The notes beneath the pieces are model-generated. The model had not been told where the DNA came from and made no database searches. It was given only the letters and a program-made list of their open reading frames with translations. A DNA stretch of 6,540 bases from an uncultured Paraburkholderia sp. (GTDB lineage: Bacteria; Pseudomonadota; Gammaproteobacteria; Burkholderiales; Burkholderiaceae), in NCBI GenBank assembly GCA_937917025.1, contig CALFSF010000173.1, forward strand, positions 1 to 6,540, given 5' to 3'. Shown here one piece after another: positions 1 to 5,391 of the stretch; position 1 is the first letter of the stretch; the number at the start of each line of letters is the position of its first letter. The translations under genes and the position numbers were made by a program.

Positions 1-351
1 CCCGCGCTGAGCGACGCCGACGACGTGTACACGAGCCACATTCACGCCGACGATCTCGCGGCGATCCTCGTGCGGATGTCGACGCATGGCAGACCGGGTC
101 GCGTCGTCCACGCCTCGGACGATTCGACGCTGAAGATGGCGGCTTACTTCGATACGGTTGCGGATGCTTTTGGTTTGCCGCGTCCCCCGCGTGTCACGCG
201 CGAAGAGGCCGAGGCGCGGCTCGAGCCGATGCTGCTGTCGTTCATGCGCGAATCGCGACGTCTTTTGAACACGAGGATGAAGCGCGAACTGCACGTGCGT
301 TTGCGCTATCCGACGGTGCAGGATTTTCTGCGGGCGAATGCGGACGCATAA
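1..351 (+). CDS. NAD(P)-dependent epimerase/dehydratase-type SDR, C-terminal 116 residues (partial)
   Basis: The frame is open from base 1 to the TAA at 349-351, so the N-terminal part with the Rossmann nucleotide-binding motif and catalytic Tyr/Lys lies upstream of the window. The visible part begins shortly before the motif SHIHADDLA, the conserved (V/I)HxDDLA segment of extended SDR proteins. It then has the strand/loop GRVVHASDDS, which resembles the 'vsDds' segment of YeeZ-like sugar epimerases. The basic tail, with LLSFMRESRRLLN and RLRYPTVQDFL, is typical of the short SDR proteins in beta- and gammaproteobacteria annotated as NAD-dependent epimerase/dehydratase or YeeZ. Family membership is well supported. 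The substrate is unknown and cannot be inferred from this part. The gene converges on the small membrane-protein gene that ends at 507. The tail is complete, with no sign of decay. Confidence 0.85.
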   Translation, partial: PALSDADDVYTSHIHADDLAAILVRMSTHGRPGRVVHASDDSTLKMAAYFDTVADAFGLPRPPRVTREEAEARLEPMLLSFMRESRRLLNTRMKRELHVRLRYPTVQDFLRANADA

Positions 352-445
352 CGCGCCACGACGTGGTTGCAGTCAATGCCGAGGGGCCCTCGCACTTCGA
401 ACAGGAAGGCCCCGCGATTCATCACGCACGCCGCACACATCGCCG

Positions 446-472
446 CGCGTCGCTTCGGCGCGAAGCGACGCG
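446..472. terminator. Perfect 12-bp GC-rich inverted repeat between convergent genes; possible U-less terminator or REP-like palindrome
   Basis: CGCGTCGCTTCG (446-457) is followed by a GCG loop and its exact reverse complement CGAAGCGACGCG (461-472). The stem can be lengthened with a small bulge, because CGCCG at 441-445 can pair with CGGCG further out. It lies 95 bp after the epimerase stop and 35 bp after the stop of the 62-residue protein on the other strand, where a shared terminator would be expected. No T-run follows on either strand, so it is not a canonical intrinsic terminator. It could instead be an mRNA 3'-end stabiliser or a copy of a dispersed palindrome. A second, weaker pairing, GGGGCC (383-388) with GGCCCC (408-413), lies closer to the epimerase stop. 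Nothing else is recognisable in 352-506. Confidence 0.45.
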
Positions 473-506
473 GCGTGGCTCGTCAAATGCGCGATGCGAT
501 CGAGAC

Positions 507-695
507 TCACGTAATCGCGGGTAGCGCTTCCAGCAGCACGAAGCACAGGAGTGCGCCGACCAGTGCGCCGATGAGGCTTGGAGGATAGCGGTGTCGCCGA
601 CGCATCATCGCCAGCGCACCGACGACGAGGACGATCCCGAGACACACGAACGCAATCGTCGTTGTTGAAATCTCATAACCATCGTGGATGATCAT
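507..695 (-). CDS. Small two-helix inner-membrane protein of unknown function (62 residues)
   Basis: I do not recognise the family. The case for a real gene is the start. ATG at 695-693 is preceded by a textbook Shine-Dalgarno AAGGAGG (708-702) with a 6-nt spacer, and upstream lies an AT-rich stretch (about 707-745) that stands out from the GC-rich surroundings. The protein has a short polar N-terminus, a hydrophobic helix at about residues 12-31, a very basic connector (RRRHR, about 32-36) and a second hydrophobic helix at about 40-60. It ends almost directly after that helix. By the positive-inside rule the RRRHR loop is cytoplasmic and both ends face the periplasm. There is no cleavable signal peptide motif, cysteine pair or catalytic motif. 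It is transcribed in the same direction as the upstream rsuA-type gene, but the 168-bp gap and its own promoter-like region suggest independent expression. Membrane location is well supported; no function can be assigned. Confidence 0.75.
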   Translation of the reverse strand: MIIHDGYEISTTTIAFVCLGIVLVVGALAMMRRRHRYPPSLIGALVGALLCFVLLEALPAIT

Positions 696-735
696 GGCGC
701 CCCTCCTTGAATACTTTTTAATCGTTGTTTAATTG

Positions 736-741
736 AGTATA
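736..741 (-). promoter_or_regulatory. Candidate -10 element for the 62-residue membrane protein gene
   Basis: On the minus strand TATACT (741-736) matches the sigma70 -10 consensus at five of six positions. It sits in an AT-rich island about 40 bases upstream of the start codon. Transcription would begin near 729, giving a leader of about 33 nt that carries the strong ribosome binding site. I see no good -35 hexamer at the right distance, so the promoter may be weak, activated, or misplaced by me. Confidence 0.35.
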
Positions 742-821
742 GAGCGGGATGTAAGGAAGGGCATGCTGCGGCGCAGCGCAACGGGCGGCTTTTTGCGCGG
801 CAGTGTGAGATGGGTAACGCA

Positions 822-837
822 GTCGCCCGGCGGCGAC
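822..837 (-). terminator. Small GC hairpin downstream of the rsuA-type gene, possible terminator
   Basis: GTCGCC (822-827) and GGCGAC (832-837) form a 6-bp stem with a 4-nt loop, about 27 bp after the rsuA-type stop codon. Two other short hairpins flank it: CCTC/GAGG at 841-853, and GCTGC/GCAGC at 765-777. None is followed by a clear T-run on the minus strand. They may together end the rsuA-type transcript, but the evidence is only structural and each stem is short enough to arise by chance in GC-rich DNA. Confidence 0.25.
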
Positions 838-863
838 GGCCCTCAAGCCGAGGTCTTCAGTGT

Positions 864-1568
864 TTACCCCGTCCGAAGCGCGGCGAGACTGGCTTCGTCG
901 AGCCATTGCCACTCGCCTTCGGCGAGCGTCGCGGGAAGCGCGAGGCCGCCGATGCGCTCCCGATGCAGCGCCTCCACGCGGTTGCCCGCAGCCGCAACCA
1001 TCCGCTTCACCTGATGATATTTGCCTTCCAGCACCGTGAGTTCGAGCGCGTGTTCGTCGCGCGCGCTGGCCGCGACTGCGGCGATCGGCGCGGACTCGCC
1101 GTGCAGGAGCACGCCGGCGCGCAATGCGTCGAGCTGTGCGTCGTCGAGCGGGTGACGGGTGGTGGCCAGATAAACCTTCGGCACCTTGCGTTTTGGCGAC
1201 GTGAACGCGTGAACGAACTGGCCGTCGTCGGAGAGCAGCAGCAGGCCCGTCGTGTCCTGATCGAGGCGTCCGACGCATTGCACGCCCCGCGTCGCGAACT
1301 GCGGCGGCAGCAGGTTGAACACGCTCATGTGATGCTGCGGATCGCGCGAGCATTCGTAACCCGCGGGCTTGTTGAGCAGGATGTACGCGTGCTCGCGATA
1401 ACGCCACTCGGTATCGTCGACGACGAATGTCAGCGTGTCGGTGCGGAAGTCGGCATCGGCGTCGGCGCAGACCGCGCCGTCGATCGATACATGGCCGCCG
1501 GTGACGAGTGCGCGGCACTGGCGTCGTGAGCCGAAACCCTGGGAAAACAGCACGCGTTCAAGATTCAT
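864..1568 (-). CDS. rsuA: 16S rRNA pseudouridine synthase, RsuA type (RsuA/RluB/E/F family)
   Basis: It probably isomerises uridine to pseudouridine in 16S rRNA (U516 in E. coli numbering) during small-subunit assembly. From the ATG at 1568 the protein has 234 residues, close to the 231 of E. coli RsuA. An S4 RNA-binding domain occupies about residues 1-50, including GSRRQCRALVTGGHVSIDG. The catalytic domain opens with ILLNKPAGYECS (about 63-74). The active-site motif GRLDQDTTGLLLLSDDG places the catalytic aspartate at D103. The later motifs EGKYHQVKRM and LHRERIGG match RsuA better than RluB, RluE or RluF. The frame stays open to another ATG at 1640, but those 24 extra residues lie before the normal S4 start and look non-conserved, so I chose 1568. 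Neither start has a clear Shine-Dalgarno. The gene is divergent from aroP and appears monocistronic. Family is near certain; the exact target uridine is inferred. Confidence 0.9.
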   Translation of the reverse strand: MNLERVLFSQGFGSRRQCRALVTGGHVSIDGAVCADADADFRTDTLTFVVDDTEWRYREHAYILLNKPAGYECSRDPQHHMSVFNLLPPQFATRGVQCVGRLDQDTTGLLLLSDDGQFVHAFTSPKRKVPKVYLATTRHPLDDAQLDALRAGVLLHGESAPIAAVAASARDEHALELTVLEGKYHQVKRMVAAAGNRVEALHRERIGGLALPATLAEGEWQWLDEASLAALRTG

Positions 1569-1673
1569 TGAGGAGCGGAAAGACAGAATGGCGCCGGTAT
1601 CGCACGCAGTGAACGGATGAACGGGCGACTCCGCGCGCATCCGCTGACGGATCGCGACCGTCGCATCGCGTGC

Positions 1674-1679
1674 ATTTTA
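1674..1679 (-). promoter_or_regulatory. Candidate -10 element for the rsuA-type gene
   Basis: TAAAAT on the minus strand (1679-1674) matches TATAAT at five of six positions. Transcription from about 1667 would give a leader of about 100 nt before the chosen ATG. Hexamers at the -35 distance (TCGAAC or TTCGAA around 1697-1703) are poor matches. Confidence 0.35.
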
Positions 1680-1766
1680 CCCGGCGAGCCGTTCAGGTTC
1701 GAATCACAGAAAGCCTGTGCCACGAGCCGGCTGCCGCCGCCAGCAAGACGCAATGCGCGCGCGAGT

Positions 1767-1772
1767 TAAAAT
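1767..1772 (+). promoter_or_regulatory. aroP: Candidate -10 element for aroP
   Basis: TAAAAT (1767-1772) on the plus strand lies within GTTAAAATC, a common form of -10 region in high-GC betaproteobacteria as I remember it. A start near 1779 would leave a leader of about 86 nt before the TTG. The -35 region around 1744-1750 is weak. I see no TyrR-type box (TGTAAA-N6-TTTACA) here. Together with the element at 1674-1679 this makes 1569-1864 a divergent promoter region about 90 bp wide between the two -10 boxes. Confidence 0.35.
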
Positions 1773-1828
1773 CAGGGGCTTGGCCGGGCCCGCGTAGCGC
1801 AGTGCGACAACAGCGGCAGCACCCGCGT

Positions 1829-1843
1829 CCGGCATCCGGTTTT
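1829..1843 (+). other. Short CCGG/CCGG hairpin followed by TTTT in the aroP leader
   Basis: CCGG (1829-1832), a CAT loop and CCGG (1836-1839) form a 4-bp stem directly followed by four T residues (1840-1843), 21 bp before the proposed aroP start. It has the shape of a miniature intrinsic terminator, but the stem is too short to be convincing. No leader peptide rich in aromatic codons is apparent, so attenuation is only a weak possibility. Confidence 0.2.
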
Positions 1844-1864
1844 CTGACAGCAAGGCGCAATACT

Positions 1865-3244
1865 TTGAATAGTCCACAGCATCACGACGGCCTGAAACGC
1901 GGCCTGAAGAATCGTCATATCCAGTTGATCGCGCTGGGCGGCGCGATCGGCACCGGCCTCTTTCTGGGCTCGGCGAGCGTATTGCAGGCGGCGGGTCCGT
2001 CGATGATTCTCGGTTACGCGATCGGCGGCATCATCGCGTTTTTCATCATGCGCCAGCTGGGCGAAATGGTCGCGCAGGAACCGGTCGCGGGATCGTTCAG
2101 CCACTTCGCCTACAAATACTGGGGCGACTTTCCGGGCTTCCTGTCAGGCTGGAATTACTGGGTGCTGTATGTGCTCGTCAGCATGGCCGAACTCACGGCG
2201 GTCGGCACGTACGTGCATTACTGGTGGCCCGGTGTGCCGACGTGGGTCTCGGCGCTCGTGTGTTTTGTCGCCGTCAACGCGATCAATCTGGCGAACGTGA
2301 AGGCGTACGGCGAGACCGAGTTCTGGTTCGCGATCGTCAAGGTCGTGGCGGTGATCGGTATGATCCTGTTCGGCGGCTATCTGCTCGTGAGCGGTCATGG
2401 CGGTCCGCAGGCGTCGGTCACGAACCTGTGGCGCGACGGCGGCTTTTTCCCGCATGGCTTTCATGGGCTCTTCATGATGCTCGCGGTCATCATGTTTTCG
2501 TTCGGCGGGCTGGAGCTGATCGGCATCACCGCCGCCGAAGCCGACAACCCGCAAAAGAGCATTCCCAAAGCCGTGAATCAGGTGATCTACCGGATCCTGA
2601 TTTTCTACATCTGCTCGCTCGCGGTGCTGCTTTCGCTGTATCCGTGGAACCAGGTGGCGTCGGGCGGCAGTCCGTTCGTGATGATCTTCTCGCAGATCGG
2701 CGCGAGCCTGACGGCGGATGTCCTCAACATCGTCGTGCTGACGGCCGCGCTGTCGGTGTACAACAGCGGCGTGTATGCGAACAGCCGCATGCTGTACGGC
2801 CTCGCGGAGCAGGGCAACGCGCCGCGCGCGCTGTTGAAGGTCGACCGGCGTGGCGTGCCGTACAGGGCAATCGGGCTCTCCGCGCTCGCGACCTTCGCGT
2901 GCGTGATCATCAACTATCTGATTCCGGCAGAGGCGCTCGGCGTGCTGATGGCGCTCGTCGTCGCGGCGCTCGTGATCAACTGGTCGCTGATCAGCCTGAC
3001 GCATCTGAAGTCGCGCAGGGCGATGGTGCAGGCAGGCGAAACGCTCGTTTTCAAGTCGCTCTGGTATCCGCTCAGCAACTGGATCTGTCTCGCGTTCATG
3101 GCGATGATCCTCGTGATTCTCGTGTTGACGCCCGGGCTCGCCGTTTCGGTTTTGCTCGTGCCCGTGTGGCTGATCCTGATGTGGGCGGGTTATGTCGCGA
3201 AGCGCCGCTCCGCGGCGAAGCTCGTGCGGGCGGGTAACGCGTGA
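1865..3244 (+). CDS. aroP: Aromatic amino acid permease, AroP type (APC family)
   Basis: This is an inner-membrane proton symporter of the amino acid-polyamine-organocation family, expected to import Phe, Tyr and Trp. From the TTG at 1865 it has 459 residues, against 457 for E. coli AroP, and it aligns with it from the N-terminal LKRGLKNRHIQLIALGG segment to the end. The signature GAIGTG is at residues 26-31, followed by about 12 hydrophobic segments. EPVAGSFSHFAYKYWG, GGLELIGITAAEADNP and NSGVYANSRMLYGLAEQGNAP are near-identical family blocks. In WNYWVLYVLV, residue 102 is Tyr, as in AroP; PheP has Phe there, a difference tied in published chimera work (recalled) to tryptophan transport. The frame is open back to a GTG at 1670, but those 65 residues are basic and low in hydrophobicity. 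No ATG exists near the conserved start. AAGG at 1852-1855 with a 9-nt spacer supports the TTG. It converges on the SDR gene with only 30 bp between stops. Confidence 0.9.
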   Translation: MNSPQHHDGLKRGLKNRHIQLIALGGAIGTGLFLGSASVLQAAGPSMILGYAIGGIIAFFIMRQLGEMVAQEPVAGSFSHFAYKYWGDFPGFLSGWNYWVLYVLVSMAELTAVGTYVHYWWPGVPTWVSALVCFVAVNAINLANVKAYGETEFWFAIVKVVAVIGMILFGGYLLVSGHGGPQASVTNLWRDGGFFPHGFHGLFMMLAVIMFSFGGLELIGITAAEADNPQKSIPKAVNQVIYRILIFYICSLAVLLSLYPWNQVASGGSPFVMIFSQIGASLTADVLNIVVLTAALSVYNSGVYANSRMLYGLAEQGNAPRALLKVDRRGVPYRAIGLSALATFACVIINYLIPAEALGVLMALVVAALVINWSLISLTHLKSRRAMVQAGETLVFKSLWYPLSNWICLAFMAMILVILVLTPGLAVSVLLVPVWLILMWAGYVAKRRSAAKLVRAGNA

Positions 3245-3274
3245 ACGCGTGCCCGCCGTCCGGGTGCTGACGCT

Positions 3275-4006
3275 TCAGACGATTCCGCCGTTTGCGCGCA
3301 GCGTCTGACCGTTGATCCACGCGCCGTCCGGGCCGACGAGAAAGGCGACGGCGGCAGCGATGTCATCCGGCGTGCCGAGGCGTTCGAGCGGCGCAGCTTT
3401 GGCGAGCCTGTCGATCGTTTCCGGCGACTTGCCGGTGAGGAACAGGTCGGTTGCCGTCGGTCCCGGCGCGACCGCGTTGACCGTGATGTCGCGACCGCGC
3501 ATTTCTTTCGCGAGGATGTTCGTCATCGTTTCGATTGCGGACTTCGTGGCCGCGTAGACCGCGTAGCCCGGGAAGCCGAGACCGGTCACGCTGGTCGAAA
3601 AGTTGACGATCCGGCCGCCGTCGTTCAGGCGCGTCGTGGCCTCGCGCATCGTGTTGAAGCTGCCCTTGAGGTTGATCGCGAAAATGCGGTCGAACGTGTC
3701 GTCGTCGTGTTCGGCGAGCGGTTTCACCGCAGGCATGATGCCGGCGTTGTTCACGAGAACGTCGAGCTTGCCGAGTTGCGCTTCGACTGCGTCGAACATC
3801 TCGCGCACCGACTGCGCGCTCGACACATCCGCTTTCATCGCGAGCGCCCTGCCGCCCGCCGCGACGATGTCCGCGACGACTGCGTCGGCTTCCTCGACGC
3901 GATTCGAGTAATTCACGACGACGGTCATGCCGTCGCGCGCCAGACGCTTCGCAATGCTGGCGCCAATGCCACGGGATGCGCCCGTGACGAGTGCGATCTT
4001 GCTCAT
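3275..4006 (-). CDS. Classical short-chain dehydrogenase/reductase (FabG-like SDR)
   Basis: This is a soluble NAD(P)(H)-dependent oxidoreductase of 243 residues, the normal classical SDR length. The Rossmann motif TGASRGIG is at residues 8-15, NNAG at 86-89, the structural Asn at 112 (INLKG), the catalytic Ser at 139 (STSVTG) and YAATK with Tyr151 and Lys155. The C-terminal part has PGPTATD and INGQTLRANGG, as in FabG and glucose-1-dehydrogenase-like members. Arg12 in the glycine loop and the NYSNR segment after strand 2 suggest NADP(H), by inference. The substrate is unknown. Its location next to a LysR gene, rather than in a fatty-acid cluster, argues against it being the housekeeping FabG. 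The ATG at 4006 has an AGGGAG ribosome binding site (4019-4014) with a 7-nt spacer, so I prefer it to an in-frame ATG at 4066. It is transcribed divergently from the LysR gene and is probably under its control. Confidence 0.9.
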   Translation of the reverse strand: MSKIALVTGASRGIGASIAKRLARDGMTVVVNYSNRVEEADAVVADIVAAGGRALAMKADVSSAQSVREMFDAVEAQLGKLDVLVNNAGIMPAVKPLAEHDDDTFDRIFAINLKGSFNTMREATTRLNDGGRIVNFSTSVTGLGFPGYAVYAATKSAIETMTNILAKEMRGRDITVNAVAPGPTATDLFLTGKSPETIDRLAKAAPLERLGTPDDIAAAVAFLVGPDGAWINGQTLRANGGIV

Positions 4007-4074
4007 GATGCTGCTCCCTGGGTGGGTTCGAAAGGGGTTCGGTGATGCCATGAATGCATTCTGCACGCGCTATC

Positions 4075-4128
4075 GGATTGGATAAATACGGTAGGATTGC
4101 CATAACTGTGCAATCTGGATCAACAATC
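4075..4128. promoter_or_regulatory. Probable LysR-family operator: four GATTG/CAATC half-sites in the divergent promoter region
   Basis: GATTG occurs at 4076-4080 and 4095-4099, and its complement CAATC at 4111-4115 and 4124-4128. The first two point toward the last two, so the region is two nested inverted repeats. The inner pair forms a perfect 6-bp palindrome, GATTGC (4095-4100) and GCAATC (4110-4115), with a 9-nt spacer. LysR-type regulators usually bind dyads spanning one or more sites between divergent genes, and this is the only such structure in the 124-bp gap. It is not a canonical T-N11-A box. That it is the operator of the adjacent regulator is inference from position and symmetry. 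Confidence 0.5.
4078..4106 (+). promoter_or_regulatory. Candidate sigma70-type promoter for the LysR gene
   Basis: TTGGAT (4078-4083) and CATAAC (4101-4106) are separated by 17 bp, each matching consensus at four of six positions. Transcription would start near 4113, leaving only about 18 nt before the ATG at 4131. The promoter overlaps three of the four GATTG/CAATC half-sites, which fits negative autoregulation, the usual behaviour of LysR genes. On the opposite strand a TTGCAC (4112-4107) could be part of the SDR promoter, but I see no well-spaced -10 for it. Confidence 0.4.
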
Positions 4129-4130
4129 GT

Positions 4131-5057
4131 ATGGACCGCTTTCATTCGATGCAGGTGTTCACGCGGATCGTCGAACTGGGCAGCTTCACGGGCGCGGCCG
4201 ACGCGCTGAACCTGCCGCGCGCCACCGTCACGCACGCGATCAAGCAGCTCGAAGCGCGGCTTGGCGTGCGTCTGCTTCAGCGCACGACGCGCAGCGTCAG
4301 CGCGACGCTCGACGGCGATGCGTACTACCGGCGCTGCGTGCGGCTGCTGGCCGATCTGGAGGAGACGGAATCGGTTTTCACGGAGGCTTCGCTGAAGCCG
4401 AAGGGCAAGCTGCGGGTCGACATGCAGGCGACGCTCGCTCACGAGATCGTGCTGCCCGAACTGGCCGCGTTCTGCGAGCGGTATCCGGAGCTGGACCTGG
4501 ATATCGGCTTCGGCGATCGCCCTGTCGACATGGTGCGCGAGGGGTTCGACTGTGTGCTGCGCGCCGGCACGCCGAAGGATTCGACGATGGTGGCGCGCCG
4601 GCTCGCCGACATGGCGCAGGTGACGTGCGCGAGCCGCGCGTATCTCGACCGTCACGGTGAACCGCGGACACTCGAGGATCTGAAAGACCACTGGGCGGTG
4701 AATTACACGCTCGCCGCGACGGGGCGTGCGTGGCCGTTCGAATTCGTGATCGACGGCGAGCGGCGCGAGATCGAGATGAAGGGGCGCATTTCGGTATCGA
4801 ACGCGGATGCGTACTTCTCGTGCTGTGTCGCGGGAATGGGGCTCGTGCAGGTGCCGCGATATCACGCGGTGCAGGCCATCGCGAACGGCACGGTGCGCGA
4901 AGTGCTGAAAAACTGTCCGCTGCCGACGATGCCGGTATCCGCGATGTATCCGCATCACCGTCAGTTGTCGCCGCGTGTGCGGGTGTTCGTGGACTGGCTG
5001 GCGGGGCTTTTCGGCCGATGGGACGCGGGCGCGGCGGCCGGCGCGCGCATGGGCTAA
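4131..5057 (+). CDS. LysR-family transcriptional regulator (CrgA-like)
   Basis: This DNA-binding regulator has 308 residues, a normal LysR length. The N-terminal winged helix-turn-helix spans about residues 4-62: MQVFTRIVELGSFTGAADAL, then the recognition helix within LPRATVTHAIKQLEARLGVRLLQRTTR. A linker helix follows (about 63-88), then a periplasmic-binding-protein-like effector domain (about 90-295) starting at KGKLRVDMQ. GFDCVLRAG and CVAGMGLVQVPRY are typical of the CrgA-like branch. The last dozen residues are Ala/Gly-rich and probably disordered. The ATG at 4131 gives the standard LysR N-terminus; its Shine-Dalgarno is weak (GGAT near 4117), so translation initiation may be modest. 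It is divergent from the SDR gene, the arrangement in which LysR proteins most often regulate the neighbour and themselves. The effector is unknown; an SDR substrate or product is a reasonable guess. Confidence 0.93.
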   Translation: MDRFHSMQVFTRIVELGSFTGAADALNLPRATVTHAIKQLEARLGVRLLQRTTRSVSATLDGDAYYRRCVRLLADLEETESVFTEASLKPKGKLRVDMQATLAHEIVLPELAAFCERYPELDLDIGFGDRPVDMVREGFDCVLRAGTPKDSTMVARRLADMAQVTCASRAYLDRHGEPRTLEDLKDHWAVNYTLAATGRAWPFEFVIDGERREIEMKGRISVSNADAYFSCCVAGMGLVQVPRYHAVQAIANGTVREVLKNCPLPTMPVSAMYPHHRQLSPRVRVFVDWLAGLFGRWDAGAAAGARMG

Positions 5058-5095
5058 GCGACGACGCCAGGCGGAATATTCAGGCGTGGAAAAAC

Positions 5096-5132
5096 AAAAC
5101 CCGCGGCATCGTCATGATGGGCGCGGGTTTTT
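5096..5132. terminator. Bidirectional intrinsic terminator between lysR and tRNA-Leu
   Basis: CCCGCG (5100-5105) pairs with CGCGGG (5122-5127). An inner stem CATC (5107-5110) with GATG (5116-5119) closes a 5-nt loop. On the plus strand the hairpin is followed by TTTTT (5128-5132) and ends the LysR transcript 39 bp after its stop. On the minus strand the flanking A-rich run reads TTTTGTTTT, so the same hairpin can end the tRNA transcript. Flanking A and T residues extend the stem by at least three A-U pairs. Confidence 0.85.
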
Positions 5133-5180
5133 CGTTGCTGCTTTTTGACTGCGTGATTTTTACTGCATGAAGCAATGTTC

Positions 5181-5265
5181 TGGTGCCCAGGGCCGGACTC
5201 GAACCGGCACGCCTTGCGGCGGGGGATTTTGAGTCCCCTGCGTCTACCTGTTTCACCACCTGGGC
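5181..5265 (-). tRNA. tRNA-Leu, anticodon CAA (reads UUG)
   Basis: The minus strand folds as a complete class II tRNA of 85 nt. The acceptor stem is GCCCAGG (5265-5259) with CCTGGGC (5191-5185), discriminator A, and an encoded CCA (5183-5181). The D arm is GTG/CGC around AAACAGGTAGA. The anticodon stem GGGGA/TCCCC holds the loop CTCAAAA, giving anticodon CAA. The long variable arm CGCC-GCAA-GGCG, diagnostic of Leu/Ser/Tyr type, precedes the T arm GCCGG-TTCGAGT-CCGGC. The isoacceptor corresponds to E. coli leuX. It has its own promoter upstream and shares the terminator at 5096-5132. No duplicated 3' end is seen nearby, so there is no sign that an element has integrated here within the window. 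Confidence 0.97.
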
Positions 5266-5326
5266 TTGCGGGTCATGCCTTGCTATTTCCTCGCGCGGGA
5301 GTAACCCAGCGCTGCGGGAAACGCGG

Positions 5327-5355
5327 ATTATGGCCGAAAACGCGTCCGCGGGCAA
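5327..5355 (-). promoter_or_regulatory. Sigma70-type promoter of tRNA-Leu
   Basis: On the minus strand TTGCCC (5355-5350) and CATAAT (5332-5327) are separated by exactly 17 bp. They match consensus at four and five of six positions. Transcription would begin near 5320, about 55 nt before the mature tRNA 5' end. The bases just after the -10 are GC-rich (CCGCG), the discriminator type associated with stringent (ppGpp) control of stable RNA genes. The -35 lies only about 37 bp after the hemN stop codon, and I see no terminator between, so some hemN read-through into the tRNA is possible. Confidence 0.75.
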
Positions 5356-5391
5356 GTTGCCGGCGGGCCTGCCCCCAGACGCGACCGCCCC

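Noticed and set aside
367..645. Open frames at 367-588 (plus) and 373-645 (minus)
   Set aside because: They cross the 12-bp hairpin and the small membrane-protein gene, are Arg-rich, and lack ribosome binding sites and recognisable motifs.
718..1529. Open frames on both strands overlapping the rsuA-type gene (718-1518 minus, 810-1529 plus)
   Set aside because: Neither shows a domain, and both are Arg/Ala-rich; the RsuA frame has full-length family motifs.
1569..1640. 24-residue N-terminal extension of the RsuA-type protein
   Set aside because: It precedes the normal start of the S4 domain, has no clear ribosome binding site, and the ATG at 1568 gives the expected family length.
2144..3237. 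Long open frames inside aroP on both strands (2144-3004 minus, 2224-3237 plus)
   Set aside because: Arg/Asp/His-rich compositions typical of shadow frames of a high-GC gene; the AroP frame explains the region completely.
4007..4066. 20-residue N-terminal extension of the SDR
   Set aside because: The ATG at 4006 has a good AGGGAG site and begins directly at the Rossmann fold; the extension would run into the control region.
3363..4958. 531-residue minus-strand open frame overlapping both the SDR and LysR genes
   Set aside because: It is Arg-rich, lies antisense to lysR and in the wrong frame of the SDR gene, and has no domain pattern; it is a GC-rich shadow frame.
5181..5265. tRNA-Leu(CAA) as an attachment site of a genomic island
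   Set aside because: Leucine tRNA genes are frequent integration targets, but no repeat of the tRNA 3' end, integrase gene or composition change is visible on either side in this window.
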